This document shows, one piece after another, positions 49,942-57,998 of a DNA stretch of 64,000 nucleotides (positions are counted from its first letter, which is position 1; each line of letters opens with the position of its first letter). The stretch comes from Streptomyces sp. RKAG293 (lineage in GTDB: Bacteria > Actinomycetota > Actinomycetes > Streptomycetales > Streptomycetaceae), in NCBI RefSeq assembly GCF_023701745.1, contig NZ_JAJOZB010000001.1, positions 3,602,501 to 3,666,500 on the forward strand. Reading direction: 5' to 3'. The translations under genes and the position numbers were made by a program. The notes below the pieces were generated by a model. The model was not told the DNA's origin. It saw only the letters and a program-made list of their open reading frames with translations, and did no database searches.

Positions 49942-52206
49942 ATGAGCGACGAGCCGGAGCAGCAGAAAAGCAGTAACGCTTCGCCAGGCTGGGAGCCCCG
50001 ACCGCCGGTCCTCAACCGGAGAGGACGGCCCAAGCGCACCGGCCTCGGCCGGCTCATCCCGACCTGGCGGATGGTGACCAGCACCGTCATCATCGTCCTG
50101 CTCATCAGCATCGGCGGGTTCTTCATCGGCTACGCCCTGGTGCCGATCCCGAACCCCAACGCCGCCGCCACCGCACAGAGCAACGTCTACTTCTACGCCG
50201 ACGGAAAGACCGAACTGGCCCGCGACGGCGAGATCAACCGCGAGAACGTCACCCTCGCCCAGATCGCCAGGACCGCCCAGTACGCGGCGCTCTCCGCCGA
50301 GGACCGCGGCTTTTACCACGAGTCCGCCGTCAGCCCGAAAGGGATGATCCGCGCCGCCTGGAACACCGTCACCGGCAAGGGCAAACAGTCCGGCTCCACG
50401 ATCACCCAGCAGTACGTGAAGAACTATTACCTCAACCAGGAGCAGACCGCACTTCGCAAGGTCAAGGAATTCTTCATCGCGATCAAACTCGACCGCAATG
50501 AAACCAAGGACGAAATCCTTGAGGGATATCTGAACACCAGCTACTTCGGCCGCAACTCCTACGGCATCCAGGCCGCCTCCCAGGCCTACTTCAGCAAGGA
50601 CGCCGACAAACTCACCACCGCCGAAGGCGCCTACCTCGCCACCCTCCTCAACGCCCCCAGCGAGTACGACGTCGTCGCCCACCCGCAGAACATCCCCAAG
50701 GCCCAGGCCCGGTGGAACTACGTCCTCGACGGCATGGTGAAGGAAGGCTGGCTCAACGCCGCCGAACGCGCCGTCATCACCTTCCCCACCCCCGGCAAGC
50801 CCAAGCCCGCCGCCAGCAAGACCGGCCAGCGCGGCTACCTCATCGAGGCCGTCAACGACTACCTCGCCGACAACAACATCATCGACGCGGAAACCCTGCG
50901 CGCCGGCGGCTACCGGATCGTCACCACGATCCAGAAGGACAAGGAGGACGCCTTCGTCGCCGCCACCAAGAAAAAGGTCTACGACCAGCTCGGCACCACC
51001 AAGGCCGACAGCTACGTCCGCGCCGGCGGCGCCTCCATCGACCCCGCCACCGGCAAGGTCGTCGCCATGTACGGCGGCATCGACTACACCAAGCAGTACG
51101 TCAACAACGCCACCAGGACCGACTACCAGGTCGGCTCGACGTTCAAGCCCTACATCTTCGCCTCCGCCGTCCAGAACAACTCCCAGACGCAGGACGGCCG
51201 CACGATCACCCCGCGCACCATCTACGACGGCGACAACCGCCGCCCGGTGATCGGCCCCAACGGCCCCGTCGGCTACGCGCCGCCCAACGAGGACCAGCGG
51301 GACTACGGCGACATCACCGTCACCAAGGCCATGGACAACTCGGTCAACGCGGTCTACGCCCAGATGGCCCAGGACGTCGGTCCCGACAACGTCGTCAACA
51401 CCGTGCACGCGCTGGGCCTGCCGGCCACCAAGTCGCTCAACGCCTTTCCCTCGATGGCGCTCGGCACCATGGAAGCCAGTCCCCTCGCCATGGCCCAGGG
51501 CTACGCGACCCTCGCCAACCACGGCAAGTACATCCCGTACACCCTCGTCGAGAAGATCACCAAGGACGGCGGCGACCTCGGCCTCCCCAAGCGCGACGCC
51601 AAGCAGGCCGTCTCCCGTGAGGCCGCCGACACCACCACGTCCATCCTGCAGAGCGTCGTCGACGGCGGCACCGCCTCCGTCGCCCAGGAGTCCGGCCGCA
51701 CCTCCGCCGCCAAGACCGGCACCATCGACGACGACAAGGCCGCCTGGTTCGCCGGCTACACCCCGAACCTCGTCACCGTCGTCGCCGTGATGGGCCAGAA
51801 CTCCGACACCGGCAGACTCGAATCGCTCAACGGAGCACTCGGAGTACCGCGCGTCAACGGCGGCGGCGCGCCCGGCGAGGTCTGGGCCGCCTACACCGAG
51901 GCCGCCCTCAGCGGCACCGAGGACATCGACTTCGACCTCCAACTGCAGGACGGCGCCACCGCCCCGACCGAGGCCCCCAGCACACCGCCCACGTCATCGA
52001 CACCGTCCGAGACCCCGTCGCAGACGCCCTCCCGGACCCCGTCGCAGACACCGTCCCGGACCCCGTCCGAGACACCGTCGGAAACCCCGACGGAAACCCC
52101 CACCGAGACCCCGCCCGAGACCAGCGGACCCCCGACCCTGCTGCCCAGCGGCGGCGCGGTCGGAGGCGGCGGGGACGGCGGGGACGGCGGCCCGGACGGG
52201 GGCTAG
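49942..52206 (+). CDS. Class A penicillin-binding protein (glycosyltransferase and transpeptidase)
   Basis: A 754-residue cell-wall synthase. A cytosolic N-terminus, one membrane helix (about residues 52-75), a GT51 domain (EDRGFYHESAVSPKGMIRA with the catalytic Glu, then GGSTITQQYVKN-like GSTITQQ) and a transpeptidase domain follow. Motifs are STFK near residue 398, SVN in MDNSVNAVYAQ, and KTG in AAKTGTIDD. A C-terminal tail of repeated TPSxTPS and ETPTETP units ends the protein. It polymerises and crosslinks peptidoglycan outside the membrane. The ATG at 49942 has GGAGGAG about 11 nt upstream. Confidence 0.92.
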   Translation: MSDEPEQQKSSNASPGWEPRPPVLNRRGRPKRTGLGRLIPTWRMVTSTVIIVLLISIGGFFIGYALVPIPNPNAAATAQSNVYFYADGKTELARDGEINRENVTLAQIARTAQYAALSAEDRGFYHESAVSPKGMIRAAWNTVTGKGKQSGSTITQQYVKNYYLNQEQTALRKVKEFFIAIKLDRNETKDEILEGYLNTSYFGRNSYGIQAASQAYFSKDADKLTTAEGAYLATLLNAPSEYDVVAHPQNIPKAQARWNYVLDGMVKEGWLNAAERAVITFPTPGKPKPAASKTGQRGYLIEAVNDYLADNNIIDAETLRAGGYRIVTTIQKDKEDAFVAATKKKVYDQLGTTKADSYVRAGGASIDPATGKVVAMYGGIDYTKQYVNNATRTDYQVGSTFKPYIFASAVQNNSQTQDGRTITPRTIYDGDNRRPVIGPNGPVGYAPPNEDQRDYGDITVTKAMDNSVNAVYAQMAQDVGPDNVVNTVHALGLPATKSLNAFPSMALGTMEASPLAMAQGYATLANHGKYIPYTLVEKITKDGGDLGLPKRDAKQAVSREAADTTTSILQSVVDGGTASVAQESGRTSAAKTGTIDDDKAAWFAGYTPNLVTVVAVMGQNSDTGRLESLNGALGVPRVNGGGAPGEVWAAYTEAALSGTEDIDFDLQLQDGATAPTEAPSTPPTSSTPSETPSQTPSRTPSQTPSRTPSETPSETPTETPTETPPETSGPPTLLPSGGAVGGGGDGGDGGPDGG

Positions 52207-52227
52207 CGCCCGGGCGGGCCCGGGACG

Positions 52228-52548
52228 CTAGTGGCCCGAGGTGGCCTTCAGGCCCACCACGGCCACCAGCAGCAGACAGATGAAGAAGATCCGGGCGGCG
52301 GTCGCCGGCTCACCCAGCACCACCATGCCCAGGACCGCCGCCCCGGCGGCACCGATGCCCACCCACACGCCGTACGCCGTACCGATCGGCAGCGTCTTCG
52401 CGGCCTGCGCCAGCAGCACCATGCTCACCACGATGCCCGCACCCGTGAACACACTCGGCCACAGCCGGGTGAACCCCTCGGTGTACTTCATACCGATCGA
52501 CCAGGCGACCTCGACCAGACCCGCGACGCACAAAAGGACCCATGCCAT
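52228..52548 (-). CDS. SugE/Gdx-type small multidrug-resistance exporter
   Basis: A 106-residue protein with four transmembrane helices. The conserved Glu of helix 1 lies in AGLVEVAWSIGMKYTEGFTR, which is the SugE/Gdx form; GTAYGVWVGIGAAG and GMVVLGEPAT match the family too. Gdx proteins export guanidinium in exchange for protons. A guanidine-III-like riboswitch lies in its leader, in agreement. GGAGGT lies 7 nt before the ATG. Confidence 0.9.
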   Translation of the reverse strand: MAWVLLCVAGLVEVAWSIGMKYTEGFTRLWPSVFTGAGIVVSMVLLAQAAKTLPIGTAYGVWVGIGAAGAAVLGMVVLGEPATAARIFFICLLLVAVVGLKATSGH

Positions 52549-52578
52549 GACGGCACCTCCATGGTTGCTTGCTTCCAG

Positions 52579-52630
52579 GGGGTGCGTCGTCTTTGCATGG
52601 GTCCCGGTACGGCGCGTCTCGTCGGGCTCT
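52579..52630 (-). ncRNA. Guanidine-III riboswitch-like element
   Basis: On the minus strand CCCGACGAGACGCGCCGTAC (52626-52607) followed by CGGG then AAAGACGACGC resembles the guanidine-III consensus CCGGACGAGGTGCGCCGTAC, CCGG and AAGACGGCGC that I recall. P1 pairs CCCG with CGGG. The pseudoknot stem would pair GCGCCGT with ACGACGC, leaving one C-A mismatch. It lies about 30 nt upstream of the sugE start and its presence fits guanidinium control of the exporter. Confidence 0.75.
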
Positions 52631-52646
52631 CTCCGACCATAGCAAA

Positions 52647-52988
52647 CTAAAGGTAAAGGCCCGTAGAGTCCTCCGACCCCTGCAGCCGCTCCGACGCGAC
52701 CGCGTGCAGATCCCGCTCACGCATCAGCACGTACGCGACACCCCGCACCTCGACCTCGGCCCGGTCCTCCGGGTCGTACAGCACCCGGTCCCCGACCTCC
52801 ACCGTCCGCACGTTCTGGCCCACCGCGACCACCGCGGCCCACGCCAGCCGGCGGCCCACCGCGGCCGTGGCGGGAATGAGGATGCCGCCACCCGAGCGGC
52901 GCTCCCCCTCGGAACCTTCGGCCCTGACCAGCACCCGGTCATGCAGCATCCGGATCGGCAGCTTGTCGTGCTCATTCTTGGAACTCAC
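52647..52988 (-). CDS. GroES (Cpn10)-like protein
   Basis: A 113-residue protein with the Cpn10 fold signature LPIRMLHDRVLVRAEG, a SGGGILIPATA mobile-loop-type region and VVAVGQNVRTVEVGDRVLYD. It is more divergent than the housekeeping GroES and no groEL gene is near. It may act as an alternative co-chaperonin or a Cpn10-fold binding protein. The GTG at 52988 is chosen; it is 10 nt after the DUF3618 gene, so both are probably one transcript. Confidence 0.82.
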   Translation of the reverse strand: MSSKNEHDKLPIRMLHDRVLVRAEGSEGERRSGGGILIPATAAVGRRLAWAAVVAVGQNVRTVEVGDRVLYDPEDRAEVEVRGVAYVLMRERDLHAVASERLQGSEDSTGLYL

Positions 52989-52998
52989 GGCGACGACG

Positions 52999-53322
52999 TT
53001 ACCGGCGACGCCGGCGGACCGAGAGCCCGGCCACCACCGCGACCAGCGCCACCGCGGCCACCGCCACCGGCACCACCCGGTCCACCCGCAGCACACCGTC
53101 CTCCGACACGAAGTGCCCGCGCGCATCACTCACCGCGCGATTCACCCCCACGAAGGCCCGGCCCGCCGTGCGGTCCACCGCGGAGAAGGCCTTCGCCTTC
53201 ATGTCCCGCGCGACCGTACTCGGATGCACCCTTACCGCGATCTCGTCCAGCGTCGCGGCCAGATCCTGCCGCCTACGGGAGATCTCCGCCTCAATCTGGG
53301 CGGGAGTCCTGCCTTCCGACAC
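52999..53322 (-). CDS. DUF3618 membrane protein
   Basis: 107 residues: an N-terminal helical part (TPAQIEAEISRRRQDLAATLDEI, the DUF3618 signature) and a C-terminal transmembrane helix ending in Arg-rich RRRRR. DUF3618 proteins resemble YqjD-like membrane-bound ribosome or stress proteins; the function is unknown. It is the first gene of a pair with the GroES-like gene. Confidence 0.85.
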   Translation of the reverse strand: MSEGRTPAQIEAEISRRRQDLAATLDEIAVRVHPSTVARDMKAKAFSAVDRTAGRAFVGVNRAVSDARGHFVSEDGVLRVDRVVPVAVAAVALVAVVAGLSVRRRRR

Positions 53323-53453
53323 CGCACTGCCTCCAACGCCTAGACCGGTACCGTGACGGACAGTCTGTCAGCCCGACGCGGACCGCGCCCCGTCGGCACC
53401 CCGTTTGCGTACCCGGGAGTACCCCGCGTGTACCGCGTAAGGAGCCACCACCC

Positions 53454-53921
53454 ATGACCGAACGCCTCCAGCCCGGCGACACCGCCCCCGCCTTCACCCT
53501 CCCGGACGCCGACGGCAAACCCGTCTCCCTCGCCGACCACGCGGGCCGCCAAGTCATCGTGTACTTCTACCCGGCCGCCCTCACCCCCGGCTGCACCAAG
53601 CAGGCCTGCGACTTCACCGACAACCTCGACCTGCTCGCCGCCGCCGGCTACGACGTGATCGGCGTCTCCCCCGACAAGCCCGAGAAGCTCGCCAAGTTCC
53701 GCGAAAAGGAAAACCTGAAGGTCACCCTGGTGGGCGATCCCGACAAGAAGGTCCTCGAGGCCTACGCCGCCTTCGGCGAGAAGAAGCTCTACGGCAAGAC
53801 CGTCACCGGCGTCATCCGCTCCACCGTCATCGTCGGCGCCGACGGCAAGGTCGAACACGCCTTCTACAACGTCAAGGCCACCGGCCACGTCGCCAAGCTC
53901 ATCAAGGACCTCAAGGTCTGA
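53454..53921 (+). CDS. bcp: Thioredoxin-dependent peroxiredoxin (Bcp)
   Basis: A 155-residue cytosolic peroxidase. The peroxidatic Cys lies in YPAALTPGCTKQACDF near residue 45-46, with the resolving Cys five residues further on, the arrangement of BCP/PrxQ enzymes. It reduces H2O2 and alkyl hydroperoxides using thioredoxin. AAGGAG lies 8 nt before the ATG. Divergent from DUF3618. Confidence 0.93.
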   Translation: MTERLQPGDTAPAFTLPDADGKPVSLADHAGRQVIVYFYPAALTPGCTKQACDFTDNLDLLAAAGYDVIGVSPDKPEKLAKFREKENLKVTLVGDPDKKVLEAYAAFGEKKLYGKTVTGVIRSTVIVGADGKVEHAFYNVKATGHVAKLIKDLKV

Positions 53922-54034
53922 GCAGATCAGCGGCGGAGTGACCAAAGTCCCGGAAAACGGGGCTTTGGTTTACTCCCGCACCCATCGCGCAGAAGAGACC
54001 CTCGGACGAGAACCACCGAACGAGAGGACTCCCT

Positions 54035-55543
54035 GTGCCGACCCGCGAAGCCGACCCCACGGCCGAAACCGAGGCCGAGCACGGCGCCCGCCGCCGCCAC
54101 CCTGGCCTCTTCCGGGTCATCCGGCGCAGCAAGAACCCGCCGCTGCGCCGCAGCGACATCACCGTCACCGACGAGGCCGCCGTCAAGCGCGCCGTGAAAG
54201 CCGCGTCGCTCGGCAACGCCATGGAGTGGTTCGACTTCGGCATCTACAGCTACCTGGCCGTCACCATCGGCCATGTCTTCTTCCCTTCGGGAAGCGACAC
54301 CGTCCAGCTGCTCTCGTCCTTCGCGACCTTCGCCGTCGCGTTCCTCGTCCGCCCCATCGGCGGCATGGTCTTCGGACCCATGGGCGACAAGGTCGGCCGC
54401 AAGAAGGTCCTCGCCCTCACCATGATCATGATGGCCGTCGGCACCTTCGCGATCGGCCTGATCCCCTCCTACGCCGCCATCGGCTTCTGGTCACCCGTCC
54501 TGCTGATCCTCTTCCGGCTGGTCCAGGGCTTCTCCACCGGCGGCGAATACGGCGGCGCCTCCACCTTCATCGCCGAATACGCCCCCGACAAACGCCGCGG
54601 CTACTTCGGCAGCTTCCTCGAATTCGGCACCCTCGCCGGCTACATCGGCGCCGCCGGACTCGTCACGATCCTCACCACCGTCCTCGACGACGGCAGCATG
54701 CAGAGCTGGGGCTGGCGCATCCCCTTCCTCGTCGCCGGCCCGATCGGCCTGATCGGCCTCTACCTCCGCCTCAAGCTCGACGAGACCCCCGCCTTCCAGA
54801 AACTCGGCACCGACACCGCCCGCGCCTCCGACGCCGCCAACGGCGTCGAGACCACCGCCAAGGGCGACCTCGCCAAGATCTTCACCAACTACTGGCCGAC
54901 CCTCATCCTCTGCATCGCCCTCGTCGGCGCGTACAACATCACCGACTACATGCTGCTCTCCTACATGCCGACCTACCTCACCGACGAACTCCACTACAAC
55001 GAGACCCACGGCCTGCTCATCCTGCTCGCCGTCATGGTCTTCCTGATGCTGGTGATCAATCAGGTCGGCCGCCTCAGCGACCACTTCGGCCGCAAACCGC
55101 TCCTCATGACCGGCATGCTCGGCTTCCTCGTCCTCACCGCCCCCGCGTTCCTGCTCGTCAAACAGGGCAGCCTGCCCGCCGTCGCCGCCGGCATGCTGAT
55201 GCTCGGCCTCTCCCTCGTCTGCCTCCTCGGCACCATGTCCGCCGCCCTCCCGGCGCTCTTCCCCACCCAGGTCCGCTACGGCTCCCTCTCGGTCGGCTAC
55301 AACCTCTCCGCCTCCCTCTTCGGCGGCACCACCCCCCTGGTGATCACCGGCCTCATCAGCCTGACCGGCAGCGACATGATGCCCGCGTACTACTCCATGG
55401 CCGCGGCCCTCGTCGGCGTCATCGCCGTCGCCTGCATGAAGGAAACCGCCCAACAACCCCTGGCCGGCTCCCCACCCGCCGTCGCCACCGACGCCGAAGC
55501 CGCAGAACTCTGCGCCGCCCGGTCCCCGTCCCCCCGCTTCTGA
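54035..55543 (+). CDS. MFS transporter, metabolite:H+ symporter type (ProP-like)
   Basis: A 502-residue transporter with 12 hydrophobic helices and a charged N-terminal tail of about 50 residues. The family loop reads GPMGDKVGRKKVLALTMIMMA and the helix-5/6 region RLVQGFSTGGEYGGASTFIAEYAPDKRRGYFGSF. The subfamily includes proline/betaine and dicarboxylate symporters, and osmoprotectant uptake is plausible. GTG 54035 follows GAGAGGA. It is monocistronic. Confidence 0.9.
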   Translation: MPTREADPTAETEAEHGARRRHPGLFRVIRRSKNPPLRRSDITVTDEAAVKRAVKAASLGNAMEWFDFGIYSYLAVTIGHVFFPSGSDTVQLLSSFATFAVAFLVRPIGGMVFGPMGDKVGRKKVLALTMIMMAVGTFAIGLIPSYAAIGFWSPVLLILFRLVQGFSTGGEYGGASTFIAEYAPDKRRGYFGSFLEFGTLAGYIGAAGLVTILTTVLDDGSMQSWGWRIPFLVAGPIGLIGLYLRLKLDETPAFQKLGTDTARASDAANGVETTAKGDLAKIFTNYWPTLILCIALVGAYNITDYMLLSYMPTYLTDELHYNETHGLLILLAVMVFLMLVINQVGRLSDHFGRKPLLMTGMLGFLVLTAPAFLLVKQGSLPAVAAGMLMLGLSLVCLLGTMSAALPALFPTQVRYGSLSVGYNLSASLFGGTTPLVITGLISLTGSDMMPAYYSMAAALVGVIAVACMKETAQQPLAGSPPAVATDAEAAELCAARSPSPRF

Positions 55544-55570
55544 CCCACCCGGCGTGACCGTCACCCGAAT

Positions 55571-55592
55571 GCCTCGTTAATACGTACGAGGC
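55571..55592. terminator. Short hairpin after the MFS gene
   Basis: A perfect 7-bp stem, GCCTCGT (55571-55577) and ACGAGGC (55586-55592), with the loop TAATACGT, 28 nt after the transporter stop. It may be a weak terminator or an operator for the following gene. Confidence 0.4.
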
Positions 55593-55705
55593 TGCGACAC
55601 GCGGCCGCACCCAGGCTCTGCAGCCACCACCGGTGAGCGAGGGATTCCCCCGCCCACGGCTGCCCGGAATCCCCCTCCCACCGACCCGATCCGGAGGGGG
55701 ATCCC

Positions 55706-56155
55706 ATGCCGATCAGATACACCCGCGCCCTGCTCACCGAAGCCGCCCGGGAAACGACGAACCTCGACGAGGCCGTCCGGTGGTGCGGAGGCGATCCGAC
55801 GCCGGGCAGCCGAAGCTATCTCCGCACCAAGATGTCCCAAGCGGGCATCGACATCGCGCACTTCACCACCGGCCGCGTGCGGCACACCGAAGAGACCCTG
55901 CGCGAACTGGTCGCCTGCTCGCGCAGCGTGGCCGAGGTCGTCCGCCGCCTCGGGATCAACCCGGTCGGCGGCAACCAGGCCCACATCGGCCGCCGCATCA
56001 CGGCGTTGGGCCTCGACGCATCCCGCTCCACGCAAGTGCGCCAGGGACGCACGGCGGTCGGAGCGGGCTTGGTCCTGCGGCCGCCGTGGGCCGGCGGCAG
56101 GCGCGCTTCGTCCGTCGCTGTACGCCCCGGCCTCCCGCACGGGGAGGTGGCCTAG
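55706..56155 (+). CDS. Two-repeat protein related to the adjacent HNH nuclease
   Basis: A 149-residue protein of unknown function. Residues 7-53 and 62-108 are two copies of a 47-residue repeat, also found four times in the next gene (pattern: TEA near the start, RLG in the middle, GIDxxHF at the end). In the second copy the final HF is changed to RS. The remaining 41 residues are low-complexity and basic. It ends with TAG in the same frame as the next gene, whose GTG follows at once. It may be a truncated paralogue without a nuclease domain, or the front of one interrupted gene. AGGGGG lies 5 nt before the ATG. Confidence 0.65.
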   Translation: MPIRYTRALLTEAARETTNLDEAVRWCGGDPTPGSRSYLRTKMSQAGIDIAHFTTGRVRHTEETLRELVACSRSVAEVVRRLGINPVGGNQAHIGRRITALGLDASRSTQVRQGRTAVGAGLVLRPPWAGGRRASSVAVRPGLPHGEVA

Positions 56156-57166
56156 GTGGCGGACCGCGCAGACAACCCGTACGACGCCGAGCGTCTCACC
56201 GAGGCAGCGGCCCAAGCGGTGAACTGGAGCGACCTGATCCGGCGGCTCGGCTTTGAGATCACCGGGGGGCGCCGCAGGTCGGTGCAGGAGGCGGCAGCCG
56301 AGTTCGGGATCGACACCAGCCACTTCAAGCAGCGCAGCCCCTGGCGCAAGTATCCCGACGAGGCCATCACCGAAGCCGTCGCCTCGTCGAGCACGCTGCG
56401 CGAGGTCGTCCAGAAATTAGGCGCGCCACCGGCCACGGGAACGCTGTCCCACATCCGGCGCCGGATCGCCGCAGCGGGGATCGACACCGATCACTTCCCC
56501 GCCCTGAACCGTCCGCAACGGGATCTGCCGTTCACCGACGAGGAGCTCAGGACCGCGGCCGCAGCGACGACCAGCATCCGCGGTATGGCCAGGCACCTGG
56601 GTATCCCCGACGACAGCGGCTCCCGTGCGGCGCTCCGGCGCCTGCTCGGAGAGCTGGGCATCGATATCGCCCACTTCCGCAACGGGCGGCTCGCCCTCCC
56701 CGAAGACCATGTGCGAGAGGCGGTGGCCAGCGCCACCAGCTTCGCTGATGTCATGCGGTCGGTGGGAGTGCCCGTGAACGACACGAACCACCGCAGAGTA
56801 CGGCGGCTGGTCACCGGACTCGGCCTGGATACCGGCCACTTCAAGCGCAGGACCTGGGGCACGGTGCGAGTGGCCGAGCCGAAACCCGTGGCCGCCGAGG
56901 TGCTTCGAATGCGCCCCAAGGGGTCGCCTCGCGTGAATCGTCCTCGGCTCCATCGGGCACTCGGTGAGCTCGGGGTTCCGTACCGCTGTGTCTCCTGCGG
57001 CAACGAGGGTGAGTGGCTGGGCAAGCCCGTCACCCTGCAGATCGACCACATCAACGGCGACTGGCTCGACAACCGCCGGGAGAACCTCCGCTATCTGTGC
57101 CCCAATTGCCACGCCACCACGGCCACGTGGTGCCGAGGGGGTAAGAGCAAGCCGACAACGGGCTGA
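56156..57166 (+). CDS. HNH endonuclease with four 47-residue repeats
   Basis: A 336-residue protein. Residues 11-57, 68-114, 128-174 and 183-229 are four repeats of exactly 47 residues with no gaps. They share an EAVASS-type first helix, a VxxxLG turn and a GIDTxHF end, so each probably forms a small helical DNA-binding unit. The HNH domain covers about residues 265-325: two zinc CxxC pairs (C278/C281, C315/C318) and IDHINGDWLDNR with the catalytic His near 298. It likely cuts DNA at a long target. The GTG start follows directly after a TAG. It lies 46 nt upstream of tRNA-Leu. Confidence 0.8.
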   Translation: MADRADNPYDAERLTEAAAQAVNWSDLIRRLGFEITGGRRRSVQEAAAEFGIDTSHFKQRSPWRKYPDEAITEAVASSSTLREVVQKLGAPPATGTLSHIRRRIAAAGIDTDHFPALNRPQRDLPFTDEELRTAAAATTSIRGMARHLGIPDDSGSRAALRRLLGELGIDIAHFRNGRLALPEDHVREAVASATSFADVMRSVGVPVNDTNHRRVRRLVTGLGLDTGHFKRRTWGTVRVAEPKPVAAEVLRMRPKGSPRVNRPRLHRALGELGVPYRCVSCGNEGEWLGKPVTLQIDHINGDWLDNRRENLRYLCPNCHATTATWCRGGKSKPTTG

Positions 57167-57212
57167 AACCGCGTGAACCCAGCAAGGGCAGCCGGTAGCA
57201 TGACCAAAACAT

Positions 57213-57297
57213 GCGGCCGTGATGGAACTGGCAGTCATGCTGGGTTTAGGTCCCAGTGAGGTCATACCTCGTGTGGGTTCGAATCCCACCGGCCGCA
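57213..57297 (+). tRNA. tRNA-Leu (TAG)
   Basis: An 85-nt class II tRNA: acceptor GCGGCCG/CGGCCGC, anticodon loop TTTAGGT with anticodon TAG (reads CTA/CTN leucine codons), a long variable arm TGAGGTCATACCTC, and a T arm with GGTTCGAAT. CCA is not encoded. Confidence 0.95.
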
Positions 57298-57310
57298 CTT
57301 GGCTTTGAAT

Positions 57311-57349
57311 CGAAGGCCCGATCCGAGCACTGCTCGGATCGGGCCTTCG
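57311..57349. terminator. Bidirectional terminator
   Basis: A perfect 18-bp stem, CGAAGGCCCGATCCGAGC (57311-57328) and its complement at 57332-57349, with the loop ACT. It lies between tRNA-Leu and the end of rdgB. Confidence 0.9.
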
Positions 57350-57356
57350 GCGTTTC

Positions 57357-57959
57357 TCAGCCGAGAAGCTCGGCCACGATCGGCGCCAGCCCACGGAACG
57401 CTTCCCCCCGGTGGCTGATCGCGTTCTTCTCCGACGGGGTCAGTTCCGCGCACGTGCGGGTGTCGCCCAGCGGCTGGAGGATCGGGTCGTAGCCGAAGCC
57501 GCCGCTGCCCGCAGGGGTGTGGCGGAGGGTGCCGGGGAGGCGGCCTTCCACGACGCGTTCGGTGCCGTCGGGGAGGGCGAGGGCGGCCGCGCACGCGAAG
57601 TGCGCGGCGCGGTGGGTGTCGTCGATGTCGGAGAGCTGGGCGAGCAGGAGGGCGAGGTTGGCGGCGTCGTCGCCGTGGGTGCCGGCCCAGCGGGCGGAGA
57701 AGATGCCGGGGGCGCCGCCGAGGACGTCGACGCAGAGGCCGGAGTCGTCGGCGACGGCGGGCAGGCCGGTGGCCTGGGCCAGGGCGTGGGCCTTGAGGAG
57801 GGCGTTCTCGGCGAAGGTGACGCCGGTTTCCTTGACGTCGGGGATCTCGGGGTAGGCGTCCGCACCGACGAGGTCCACGGCGAGACCTGTGTCGGCGAGG
57901 ATGGCGCGGAGTTCGGTGACTTTGTGGGCGTTTCGGGTCGCGAGGACAAGGCGCTGCAT
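57357..57959 (-). CDS. rdgB: RdgB/HAM1 non-canonical purine NTP pyrophosphatase
   Basis: A 200-residue enzyme that hydrolyses ITP, dITP and XTP to monophosphates, keeping damaged purines out of nucleic acids. The start LVLATRNAHKVTELRAIL holds the SxNxxK-type phosphate site, and ADDSGLCVDVLGGAPGIFSARWAG and GYDPI segments match the family. The ATG is at 57959. It belongs to the same-strand group with a small lipoprotein and RNase PH, as is often seen in actinobacteria. Confidence 0.93.
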   Translation of the reverse strand: MQRLVLATRNAHKVTELRAILADTGLAVDLVGADAYPEIPDVKETGVTFAENALLKAHALAQATGLPAVADDSGLCVDVLGGAPGIFSARWAGTHGDDAANLALLLAQLSDIDDTHRAAHFACAAALALPDGTERVVEGRLPGTLRHTPAGSGGFGYDPILQPLGDTRTCAELTPSEKNAISHRGEAFRGLAPIVAELLG

Positions 57960-57998
57960 GGCGTCGATTATCTCCTGGCGGGAAGCGCGGCCCGGCCG

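Noticed and set aside
51960..52135. Repeats in the 3' part of the class A PBP gene, considered as a separate element
   Set aside because: They encode the Thr/Pro/Ser tail of the protein in frame and are ordinary low-complexity linker sequence.
56005..56155. A frameshift in the end of the two-repeat gene
   Set aside because: The repeat register is kept to residue 108; HF changed to RS by point changes, and no other frame restores the family motif after it.
57213..57297. The tRNA with anticodon TAG as an amber suppressor that would read the TAG at 56153
   Set aside because: An anticodon UAG pairs with the codon CUA, not with UAG. It is a normal leucine tRNA.
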